A stretch of DNA of 38,979 bases from Coprinopsis marcescibilis (lineage: Eukaryota > Basidiomycota > Agaricomycetes > Agaricales > Psathyrellaceae). The notes below the pieces were generated by a model. It saw nothing but the letters and a program-made list of their open reading frames with translations. It was not told the origin of the DNA and did no database searches. A program made the translations under genes and the position numbers. Shown here one piece after another: positions 19,057-28,704 of the stretch (position 1 is its first letter; every line of letters starts with the position of its first letter). The stretch covers positions 1-38,979 of the forward strand of contig ML210390.1 in the NCBI GenBank assembly GCA_004369085.1, read 5' to 3'.

Positions 19057-20690
19057 AACATGGCCCCGAACTTCAGAATCAGGTATGTTTTCTTTCTCCT
19101 CAATGCTTGGCCCCTGCTGACTATCGTTGTTAGCAAAATTCGTCCCTCTTCGGATCCCTGTTCGGCTCCAGCCTCCAGACATTCAATCAATCCGCCCCGT
19201 CAAGCCTCTCCAGCTGTCCGCAGCAACGTTACTGGAATCGACGTCCCGCTCGCAAAACAAACGACGTACACTGTCTCCGCCGCTGGTCGGTGAATAGAAG
19301 ACACGACGGACGTTCAAACAGCACTCAGCTTGACCCTTTAGAGCAATCCAGTCGTCTCCTGCCCATACCGAACATCTGGGGATCACGATGTTCCTCGCAT
19401 ACGCTGCTCGGCTAGACCGCAGATTTCGTGATTGCTACGCCACCTTCACAAGCGACTGTGACAGCTTCTTTGCCTGACTTCCCTCCATCCTGACCGTTAT
19501 ACAGTATTCCTTGTAGGAGAAGGAGAGCGTACCAAACACCTGTGAATCTCTCACATGTCATCCTCGCCGAGTCGCTGGGATACTTATCTTATACCCTACA
19601 TGGTACGTCATAGGTTTTCCCACTGAAATCTCGCTAAAGTTCGTCGCGACAGGTCATTACAAATACTCTTATCTAGGCCTGTTACGCTGGATGTACAGTG
19701 TACTTGCTTTCTGTCGTACACATCCGAATATTATCAAGGTCTCACCTTACTCGTGGTCTCGTCATTATGCACTGATAGTGATGTCATCTCAAGTTGTCGA
19801 AAACCTTACATCCTCTCGGCATGGTCATAATAATACGCGTCGCGTCGTGGGATGGTGATCCAAAGAATCTATCTCACTCATTGGGGCGCTCTTTACAGTA
19901 ACTTACTAACTTTCTCACATTCAAACCAGTGTCTTTCAGTCTCTCGGTACCTCATCTTATCCTTCGCGGCGCTGACGCCTTACAACCATTGGCACCGGGG
20001 GCATTCATGTCGCTAATGTTGCCGGTGCTGTTGCCCCAGGCTTTCCACTGAATTTATAGAGGCTGCAGCACTTCATGGCCCAGACTCGGATATACGAAAC
20101 ACTGGGTTTCACCCGGGTTAGTTTGCAAAAGTAGGTAAGCAGTCTGTACGAATCGTCTATGAACGACGGACAAGGGCGCGCCGTGGGGGTTAGGATCCTT
20201 CGTCTATGCTCCTGGTTGTGCAGCCGCGATGGCGAGCATCGAGTGACAGGTCGAGGCTGCACTAAGCAGTTGGCTACTTCCTCGACGTTAGTCGACCACA
20301 ATACATACCAGCACATGCAGTTTCGAATCGAATCATCATTGGTGAGCCATTTTCCACTCTACCATGTTGAACGTCTCCGAAATCGGTCGTTGCAGAATCC
20401 TCGGAAAAAGAAAAGCTTGTGGTCAGTGGTCATTCCCAACGCTGAATTGCGTGGACGTCAGCTTGAAGGCGGAAATTACCCTACGAAGACCCCGATTTTC
20501 CAGGAGCGTTTAAACTTGGCGGGTGTGCGCAAAAAATGCCGCGACGATCTCTTGACGACCTGCGCTTCGAAATTCTCCGCGTTGATGGTTCGGGGATTAG
20601 GGTCTTCAATAACCGTTGCCCAGCATTTCCAATGCACGGAATCGCGGTAAATCTATTCATCCAAGGCTTCTCCGATGAGGTGCTGCTCGA
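19057..20690. other. intergenic, no supported gene
   Basis: About 1.6 kb without a convincing exon. Open frames such as 20159-20650 (plus) lack domains and start context. The only element I can place is the TATA box of the next gene at its right end. Confidence 0.4.
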
Positions 20691-20699
20691 CTATAAATT
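20691..20699 (+). promoter_or_regulatory. TATA box of AA9 copy 2
   Basis: The sequence ctataaatt lies about 80 bp before the ATG of the AA9 gene at 20778, a normal distance for a gene with a short 5' leader. Confidence 0.55.
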
Positions 20700-20777
20700 A
20701 TGTGGTGAGTTTGGTCGCTTTCAGTATCGTATTCCAACTCATTTCCACCTCTCTCTTACAACCACTCCAGCTCAAAA

Positions 20778-21695
20778 ATGAAGGGATTCTACTACGTCGC
20801 TCTCCTCGCTGCCATCGCCCAGTCGGCATCTGCGCACTGTACGTCTACATTCACCTCATCACCTTGATGCCGAATGCATGTTTCTGACCTCATACTTAGA
20901 CATCTTCCACCAGCTCGTCGCTGGCACTCAGATTTCCAGTACTGCTGTCCGGACTCCCCACAACAACAGCCCCGTCGAGGCCATTACCTCCGCCGGCATG
21001 ACCTGCGGCGCTGCTCCCTTCACCGCTACGGAGACTATCAACGTCGCCGCTGGTTCTCGCGTCGGCTTCAAGCTCGATAACGCCCTCTTCCACCCTGGCC
21101 CTGCCGCTTTCTACCTCGGACAGGTCCCCGCTGGCCAAACCGCTGCCTCCTGGAACGGAAACGGCCCCAACTGGTTCAAGGTCAGTTCTAATCCCTTCTT
21201 GAATGGAACGAGTCGACCGGTGTTAAACTAATAATTCTCTACGCCCAGATCGAAGATTTGGGAGCCAAGTTCAACCCCTTCGGATTCATCCCTGACGGTG
21301 CCACCGAACTCTACACCACCATCCCAGGAAACACTCCCTCCGGAGAGGTACGTCTCTTCATCCCACTTGCCTTGGGGACGATTGGCACTATACAGCAAAG
21401 CTAATACGACTTATCACAGTACCTCCTACGAATTGAGCACATCGGTCTCCATGTCGCCGGTGCTCCTCAATTCTACATCTCTTGCGCTCAGATCCGCGTC
21501 ACCGGCGGTGGAAACGGCAACCCCACCAAGGTTTCCATTCCTGGCTATGTTACGCCCAGCGGTGAGTTGCCTTCCTTCTCGCTGCGATTGCCCCTATCTC
21601 ACGCGTCGTGTTCAGACCCCGGCCTCACAGTGAACATCCACTGGCCAACCCCCACCGCTTACAAGGTCCCCGGCCCTGCTGCCTGGAGAGGATAA
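20778..21695 (+). CDS. AA9 lytic polysaccharide monooxygenase, copy 2
   Basis: Five inferred exons: 20778-20838, 20900-21180, 21249-21347, 21420-21561, 21616-21695. They close to 220 aa. The signal peptide ends SASA, leaving His20 as the mature N-terminus ([10 protein letters not shown]). The second copper ligand is His85, in [11 protein letters not shown]. His158, Gln164 and Tyr166 lie in [16 protein letters not shown]. It shares four intron positions with AA9 copy 1 and long identical stretches ([18 protein letters not shown] and VSIPGYV are close to copy 1), so the two are recent duplicates. They are now about 8 kb apart, with the divergent AA9 copy 3 and the small C2HC genes between. Copy 2 has a normal GT donor where copy 1 has GC, and lacks copy 1's last intron. 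It is extracellular and probably oxidises cellulose or hemicellulose; there is no CBM1. Confidence 0.95.
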
Positions 21696-21964
21696 GCGGC
21701 TGTCAGTCCTCGGTGTTAGGTCGCTGTCGCCCTTGTTCCCATCCCAAATGCCAGTTTAGGGAATGCAAAAGTGTATTTTTGATTGATTATCATGGTGTAG
21801 CATACTAGAGTATACCAGTTCATTGTTGATTACTTCCTAGAAATATGATCTCCTTGGAAAAGCGGAAAATATCGTTCGATTTACTACAAGCGATACAACA
21901 GGACATGCGGTACATGCCAATGTGACCTGTCGTGTGAGAGCCGGATAAATCGAAGTTTTCATCG

Positions 21965-22770
21965 TCAATAATCCAGACGCGTAATCGTCGGCTTCGCAGG
22001 GATATCGTCACACAACGGCGTCGGTGTCGCACAGGTACAAAACGGACACCTCGTCCCAGTAATAACCTGCCCCGGCGGACACCCAATCGCACACGCCAGA
22101 TCACACGCCAGCTTACTCGTAACGCAGCTCAGCGAGGGACCAGGCGTCGTTGGCGTTGGGATGGGAGGGGTAGGTGGGATCGTGATGGTGATAGTGCTCG
22201 GCTTCGGGCTGCACAAGGGTTTATGGGTTTCGCAAGTACAGAAGGGGCAGCTAGACCCTGTGAGGTGCTGGCCATCCGGACACTTGATCTTGCAGCTCGC
22301 GCTGCACGCGAGGGTAGTGGTGACGCAGCTGGGCTCGGGTTTGGTGGTAAACGTCGGCGTGATGATTTGACATTGGTGTAGATCTAGGTCGGGCTCAGTG
22401 AACTTCAACTTCCGAAATTATTTCAAGCCTACATTGGTTAACGTAGATGCATGCGATTGTCTGACCCTTTGACCTGACATAATTACACGAATCAGAAACA
22501 TCGCAGCTACATAATGAATACAAAGAAACCTACTGTTCGCATCCGGTAGGGCCTTTGTAAGTTATTCCCCCACCTGAACGTTCACCTATGAGCCCCCATC
22601 ACATAAGAAGTCCGGGAGTACCGTCACTCACACTGTCCCCCAAGAGGAACCACTGGTGATGTGGTTGGAATGGCGGCATCGAAAGCAGGAGCAGGAGCAA
22701 CATCAATCGCTCCCGCGCTCAGAAACAGGGCGCAGGCCAGGACTGACATCGGCAAGGAAATCGTCAACAT
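21965..22770 (-). CDS. secreted CBM1 protein with twin 8-Cys antistasin-like modules
   Basis: Four inferred exons in transcript order: 22632-22770, 22534-22573, 22433-22473, 21965-22383. They close to 212 aa. The signal peptide is residues 1 to about 21 (MLTISLPMSVLACALFLSAG). A CBM1-like cellulose-binding module spans residues 44-79: PLGGQCGGITYKGPTGC, then IACIYVNQYLHQCQ, with Cys47, 58, 68 and 78. The gap between the second and third Cys is four residues longer than usual. Two modules follow with identical spacing C-x6-C-x3-C-x3-C-x10-C-x2-C-x-C-x6-C (Cys93-131 and Cys160-198), joined by a Thr/Pro linker. The C-I-x-C-P-x-G ... C-P-F-C-T-C core resembles antistasin-type protease-inhibitor domains, which is inference. 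The start is the Met at 22770, not the upstream Met at 22815, because the TATA box at 22832 leaves no room for the longer form. It may be an inhibitor, or a structural protein held on cellulose. Confidence 0.75.
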
Positions 22771-22831
22771 TGTTCTTGGACAGTGGGGATAGAAGATAGG
22801 CGAAAACCTAGGCATGTTGGTACTATCCTTG

Positions 22832-22841
22832 CCTTTTATAC
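22832..22841 (-). promoter_or_regulatory. TATA box that sets the start of the CBM1/8-Cys gene
   Basis: The minus strand reads gtgtataaaaggc. It lies about 62 bp before the ATG at 22770 but only about 17 bp before the upstream in-frame ATG at 22815, too close for that one to be in the transcript. Confidence 0.6.
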
Positions 22842-24427
22842 ACCCTGGTCATGGGGCATGACTTCATGACAAGAATCGTTCCCAGTGATAATTCCGTGGT
22901 CTGAGGTCGCAACGCGGAGCCAAGGAATGAATCTGGCGCGCTTTGAAGTTTGCACTGCTGGTTCTGGAAAGGTTAGTCCTCATGTGTGGGGTCGAAGGAG
23001 ATTGCAATAACAATGCTTTCGGTTCGGATTCGATCGTAAGCACGTTTATTCAGGGAATGAAGACAAACTGTTTTCGATGATGGAGGTTGCGGAACAACCG
23101 TGCTGAATTTGAAAATCAACGGGGAAATCACGTTGCAATGCCGTCTGACCGGCCATCAAACCAAATCTCACAGTCGGATGGCTGACACGGCGTTTCCGAA
23201 GTAGCTCGCTCAGTTTCGCTCCTCTCAGTGTACACCCTGCTTTCGCTTTCAGGTCAGAATATGCCGTTATAATCAACTCACATGCGACAGCCCCGCAAAA
23301 GAATACCACCTGCCGAGTGGAAAACTGGGAAAAATCGAAGTCCTTGGGATACTGAGCCGTCCTGGAGACTCCGACGCCTATGCGGGTCACGGAACCAACA
23401 GGATAGCCAGTCCGGTCAAAATTTCATTCCACCGTCCGCTGGTAAGTATGGTGCGCCGCCCACTGCTGAAAATAAAAAGTTAGTATACTCCTTAGGGCTC
23501 TCAGCTGACCATCGACGAATGGCATCGCTCAGGACGAGCTTGCTCAAGCCTCCCATGCCAGCCCCATTTGCGCAAGGCCTTCCTTCCAAACGGACTAAAA
23601 GGCCTGATATTACGCACTCACAGGCTTAAATCTTGAGACTGCATTCGTTTGTGCAGCATCCCGAGTGTAAATAAAAGAGGCAAAGCCATGATCTCAGTAA
23701 GTCCCATCATAGTGTGTTACCTCGTAGCCAAGAAGATGATCATGAATCCCAGAGCTCGCTTGTTGATTTGCGGTTATTCTGCGAAGAGGCTCAGTCAAAC
23801 GTACGTCTTGGAATGCTGCTTTCTTACGCTCAGAGTGTCCATCTGTTATCAAAACTCCTGCTGAAAAGATTCACCTGCCTGTGCGTCCAAGCGGTGGGCT
23901 ACTACCAAATTGGGACACCGTAGGCTACGGTTACCCACGCTGTGATTTCTGCCGGATTGAACGCAGCAAGCCTCGCATCTCAACGTTGGCGAGCTTGGGT
24001 TATGCAACAAGACATTGACAGGATGATAATAGCCCTCTTTAGGTGCTGCAACGCGTTTAGGCCTCCAACGCTGAGTTATTCTCTATGTGCTTCAGCCTGG
24101 TAGAGCAGGCAGGAACTATACTAACTTCTGATATAGCGAATCCATCAACTCAACCTAGCCCTTCCACGCTTGGCGTAGTATCCCTAATTACTCGGGCTTC
24201 ACATTTTCCAGAGAGTTTTACTTCGCGAGTTAACTCTTTTCAGATAATTTGAATTTTGTGACTATGTTATTATGTGCAAGTTAAATGTACATCCAATTAT
24301 ACAGATCCTACTCTCAAGCACCCAGCATTCAACTCCTATCAGGCCAGCCGCCCTCTAACATGTGATGTACACTGGCGACCACCTTTATCACCGAGCCAAC
24401 AAACTCGCTGAGACTCTTTGGAAGTGA
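22842..24427. other. intergenic, no supported gene
   Basis: About 1.6 kb in which I find no exon with a recognisable domain, no large repeat and no RNA gene. The 114-codon minus-strand frame at 23046-23390 has no supporting feature. Confidence 0.4.
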
Positions 24428-25775
24428 TCATCTTTCCTCCACGCGAGGATAAATCACCTCCCACATCCCAAGAAGGTCGCCAATACTTGGGCGATCACTC
24501 TCTTTAGTCCAGCAACGCTCCAAGACTATCCTGAGCGGAATATTATCACGCACATCCTCATAATCATCCAGCCTCGGGGTGTTGCCGCTGAGTAAATGAT
24601 AGAACAGCGAGGCCGAGAGCGTTCGAGGTGGGAACTGGTTGAATGGCAGTGAAAGGTCCCGAGCTGTATTTCCAGCGTCGTTCGTATTCGCGACGGAGCT
24701 ATATCTAACACTGAAAGTCTGTTGCCAGGACACGTTTACTGTTAGCACGTAGACACACAGGAAGCGGGAAACACAAACCTGAAGTATAATCATCCCCAGC
24801 GAGTAGATATCGCTTGATTTTGTTGGCCGGAACATCTCATCCGCCAGTTCCAGAACCTCGGGGGCAACATAACGTGGATTGAGACCATGGACTGTGCTAC
24901 AACTCGGAGGTTGACCATCGAAGCGGCTTAAGCCAAAGTCTGTTATGACTATTATACCGTTGGTTTTGACGCGTATGTTTCCCTGCAGTGCTCATGTCAG
25001 CATGGTAGCCGGTTGGCCAGAAATATCGAAAGGGGGCTAACTCACAGGACTGATATCTCCGTGGATGATGCAACTACTGTGAATGTGCTGGACCCCATTC
25101 AGCATTTGGCGAACCTTCCAAAGCGTAAAGAATCTGTCAGATTGCACCTTGGCGAGCTTGGTACTGCCACCTACAATATCGGGGAGAAGCGCCTGGTTGC
25201 ATAAAGCGTACTCAACGAGCTCTGCTTCGACGAATTCAAGCACAAGACCGCACTCCGGAATACACTCATCCTCCATGACTCCAAAATATCTGTTGATGTT
25301 CCTATGTGAGAGCATGCTGAGGACCTTGGCTTCGTGTGAGGCTAGCATGCTCTACGTGCCACGCGATGGAAAAAAAGTCTTTGGAATGAGGAAATCGAGC
25401 GAAACAGTTAATATCCCACTCACGGAGAGTCCAGTTATCTTTCGCGAGAACTTTACAGCGACCTATAGAAAAAAGTTAATATATCTCCTCAAAAATAGTC
25501 GTACTACTCGCCACATCAACCTCCCCGCCGTGTCGCTGCAGTTCGCCATAGTAGACGTTTGAAAAGGAGCCCATGCCCATGGGATGCGCGTTTCTCCGGA
25601 TGCTACTGTCGCTGTATAAGCACAGTGCCTTCCACTGCCCAAACGATGTTTTTACTGACTTGCGGATACTAGCAGGATGAGTTTTTGAGCTTTCTGTCGA
25701 AGGATTCTCTGCTCGAAGACGCCCCTTGATCCATTTACTTCTTCTCGAGCTAACACTGGGCTGAGAATGATTCAT
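24428..25775 (-). CDS. protein kinase, TKL-like
   Basis: Five inferred exons in transcript order: 25521-25775, 25424-25462, 25046-25351, 24779-24982, 24428-24718. They close to 364 aa. Kinase motifs appear in order: glycine loop GMGSFSNVYYG, VAVK (catalytic Lys, on a 39-nt exon), HEAKVLSMLSHRNINRYFG for helix C, catalytic loop HGDISPGN, DFGLSRF, VAPEVLE, SSDIYSLGMI, and RCWTKESDRPS at the end. All residues needed for catalysis (Lys, Glu, Asp, Asn, DFG-Asp) are present. HRD is changed to HGD, a form seen in many TKL-like kinases of mushroom-forming fungi. Residues 1-60 are basic and Ser-rich. There is no signal peptide or membrane segment, so it is cytosolic. Substrate and pathway are unknown. 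The acceptor before TFSVRYSS is the least certain junction. Confidence 0.85.
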
Positions 25776-26401
25776 GCCTGTATGTGCACGCTGCAGTAAA
25801 GGGGCCAGGAGCGAATGAGAATAAGAAACTGGATTCTGGGACGAAGTGAGCTGGCTAGGGTCGAGTCGGGGTTTGGATAGGTCTTATGAAACTTACATTC
25901 TGGATGGTTCTACCAGAATTATATGTACTAAAAAGGAAATGGTCGTAGTCACGCTTCATGGCTCAGCTCACTTCGGCTTAAATGCGAGGAACGAGTCCTG
26001 CAGCGCTGGGGAGTGTAGGAGTGGACAATACTTGCACATCGGCTCGGCCACAATCGTCCTCATTGACCAAGTATTGGGCCCAGTTCTTAGAGGACTAGGA
26101 GAGCTACCGCCTCATTGTATTTAAACCATATAGAGTAAGCTCTGGGTGAATCTGAGGTTCGCGCGCAATGCCCAATAAAAAGAGTGTATTCAATTGACCA
26201 AATAATGTCCTCGATTAGAAAATCAATAACATAAACGACAACGGAAACAGAAACGGAAACGGAAACGGAAGACTAAAATGTCCGATGGTACATACATGTA
26301 AAAATCCGATTGAGTCCCAACCGACATGGGGAACCAGAAATTGATATAATCGTAGACACCTCTTAGCACCGACGTACAAAGAACGGTCAGTCAACGCTGG
26401 C
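25776..26401. other. intergenic between kinase and membrane-protein gene
   Basis: This is the upstream flank of the kinase and the downstream flank of the membrane-protein gene, both on the minus strand. I see no gene. A short run of ACGGAA-type hexamers lies at 26240-26271. Confidence 0.4.
26240..26271. repeat. hexamer microsatellite
   Basis: About five copies of a (GGAAAC)-type hexamer, one interrupted by a C-to-G or A change, in the 3' flank of the membrane-protein gene. Confidence 0.7.
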
Positions 26402-27993
26402 CTAACTGGACGGCTCGGGAAGGTTAGGGTGTCGCTGGAGGTTTGGCTGTTGAATCGGCGTTACATGCATCGATATCGGTCGATGCTCGGGCTGAGGCGG
26501 CTGAGCGTACATAAACGCCGGAGGAGACTGCGGTTGCGGAAGGTTGGGATAGTTCGACGACAGGGGTCTCGCCTGACCCGAGTACTCGGGATATACCGAA
26601 GATTGAGGGCGATTCTGCATATCAGGGTAGGGTTGTCCCTGGAACATTGCCGCTTGTTGATTAGGCTGAGCGTTGTTGTATGGAGCCGGAGGTTGACCTA
26701 ATGTCGGTCCCTGGTAATTCGGGTTGGGTTGGCTCTGGGGGTGAGCGTAGAGTGGCATCGGTGTGGTCGAGTTGAGGGTAGTTCCTGTGTACACCGGCGA
26801 TTGTTGATGGGCATGCGGATCCAGATAGGGCATAGGAGCACCTGGTTGTGAATTTGACGTAAGATCGGGTTCCATCTTCTCAATCTGTGGAGATTGCTGC
26901 TTAGTTGCCGCGGCCTTGCGTCTGCGGAAGTAGAAGAATAGAATGGCAAATACGATCCCAATGAACGCAAGACCTCCGACGACCCCACCCACGATCGCAC
27001 CCAAGTTTGACGAAGACTTAGCGGGAGGGCCTGTAGGACCATCATCTACGATGAGAAAGTCCAGCACCAGTGGGGCAGAGGACGCAGGGCCACCGTAGAT
27101 CACTTCCAAGGTGTGTTGTCCACTGGGAACCTCCGATGTCTGGAAGAACTGCTGCTCGTACATGTCGAAGGTTGCCGGTATATCGGGATTTGCGTCGAAC
27201 CCGAGGATGTCGAACTCAACAGCCCGTTGACCATCGATTGAGTATGTCCCTTTCGAAACACTACTCGAGAAGTTTTGAAACATCCGTCCGTGCCAGGAAA
27301 CTCTCGTCCCTAAATTCAAAAAGGATAAATAAATGCTGTATCTGGACATGAGGTGGTGCAGAGAGAACGCACCATTGAAAGAGATTATTGCCCGTGACCC
27401 CGGGATGGTTCCAATCATTCCCGTGTCGATTTTTTGCCAAGGCCCTTCGGGGTACTCGATGCTCCAATCGTGGTTGGCGACGTACATGCTTGTGTGCGAG
27501 GTCTCACGGATACCGGGGACGGGTTGGTATAGGATGTAGTCGACGAACAGAGTGGCTGGCGCATCGGATACCACGACATCCAGCGTGCGCGATTGAAAGG
27601 CTGTAGCATTGAATTCACCGCAAATAGGAAACCGATTGGCATCGAAATCGACTCTAGTTTCCACGTAGGTTTCGATACTAACACCATTCACAGTACATTG
27701 GACCGAAGGTTGTGGTCCTGCACCCTTGTTGCTGGTTCCATATACAGCAACGTTGGACCCTGTTCTGTCATTGAGACCCTTACAGCGAGTATAAAGATGC
27801 GTCACAAACCTCGAAACTTGAACGAGAACCGCGAATCGCCCTTTGTAGTGTGCTGGGAGCCCAAATGAATGGGGCCAGCGACATTTCTATCCCCGAAACT
27901 GGCGTCGCTGACCTCCCATTCGCCAGTATAGGTAATAGTAGGATTTGAATCGTCGACAATCATAAATCGGGAGGGGCTGTCGGTGCTGGACAT
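26402..27993 (-). CDS. single-pass membrane protein with two beta-sandwich-like repeats
   Basis: Three inferred exons in transcript order: 27810-27993, 27373-27759, 26402-27309. They close to 492 aa. Two similar extracellular-type modules each carry a GxxVxxxG strand and a Gly-His/Leu-type turn: GSNVAVYGTSNK in the first, GTRVSWHGRMFQ, GTYSIDGQRAVEF and VPSGQHTLEVIYGG in the second. A single TM helix spans about residues 294-318 (GAIVGGVVGGLAFIGIVFAI, then LFFYF), followed by a basic RRRK stop signal. The tail (330-492) is Pro/Gln/Tyr-rich and probably cytosolic. There is no clear N-terminal signal peptide, which is common in this mushroom family, so membrane insertion may use the TM helix. 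Both introns fall just before the GS/GT strand in the same phase, supporting an internal duplication. It is a common but uncharacterised Agaricomycete protein type. Confidence 0.82.
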
Positions 27994-28704
27994 GGCTGCG
28001 ATTTGTTAAAACCGTTATGCGCTGCGGTAAGGGGGCGAGCGATCGATGATGGGGGTGAAGGCTGAAAGCAGCTTGCAGCTTGTCAGGGCAGTTAGCGAGC
28101 GTTGGCAATTTTGCATCACTACCCACGCCTTATCAAAAGGAGACCGAGATCACGGATGTTGGATGTTGTGCCTGAAGGCCTGGATGTTGCATTTTAAGTG
28201 CCTTTCCTGGCATAAACCCCTATCCTAAAATGTAGATGCAGAGAAACGAGCGTTGGGATTGTGAATGAAACTTACTTGATTTATAGGGTTAATCAAGGGC
28301 TCACAGTCTCACACCAGAGAGGAACTTTGGACAGCGGCGAGCAACTAGTCTTAGTTAAGGCCGTCAACAAGCCGCAGCAGGGACGAAAGAGTCAATTGCG
28401 GGATGGAGCGATTCTATTTCTTAGGAATCCAACTGGTCACGGGTGGAGAAATCATGGGATAGCATGTCAGCTTACATAACTGAGCATGTGTCCCATCGGA
28501 CCTTTTCGGTGTAAGAGTCTGATAAGCAGCCGCTAGATTCCAGGCGAACTGGAATGACGAATGACTTGGAACCAAACAACTGCTGTCTCTGGTTTCTACT
28601 GATACGTACACAGGAGAATATTACTCTTTGACAACTACGATCTGTCTGCCTGATAGACTTTTTGTACTCCTAAAGCCAAGGCATACTCTGGTAACGTTGG
28701 CAGT
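27994..28704. other. intergenic, divergent promoter region
   Basis: This lies between the leftward membrane-protein gene and the rightward TPR-CHAT gene. No exon, TATA box or repeat could be placed with confidence. Confidence 0.4.

Noticed and set aside
22409..22533. Frameshift or stop (TAG after GPTGCEQ) breaking the CBM1/8-Cys gene
   Set aside because: A 41-nt exon at 22433-22473 and an acceptor at 22384 restore the frame and complete the CBM1 (IACIYVNQYLHQC), with all phases closing.
22770..22815. Longer N-terminus for the CBM1/8-Cys protein (ATG at 22815)
   Set aside because: The TATA box ends about 17 bp upstream of it, so transcription should begin after this ATG; the shorter form has a clean signal peptide.
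23046..23390. 114-codon minus-strand frame
   Set aside because: No domain, repeated elsewhere, or supporting promoter or splice signals were recognised.
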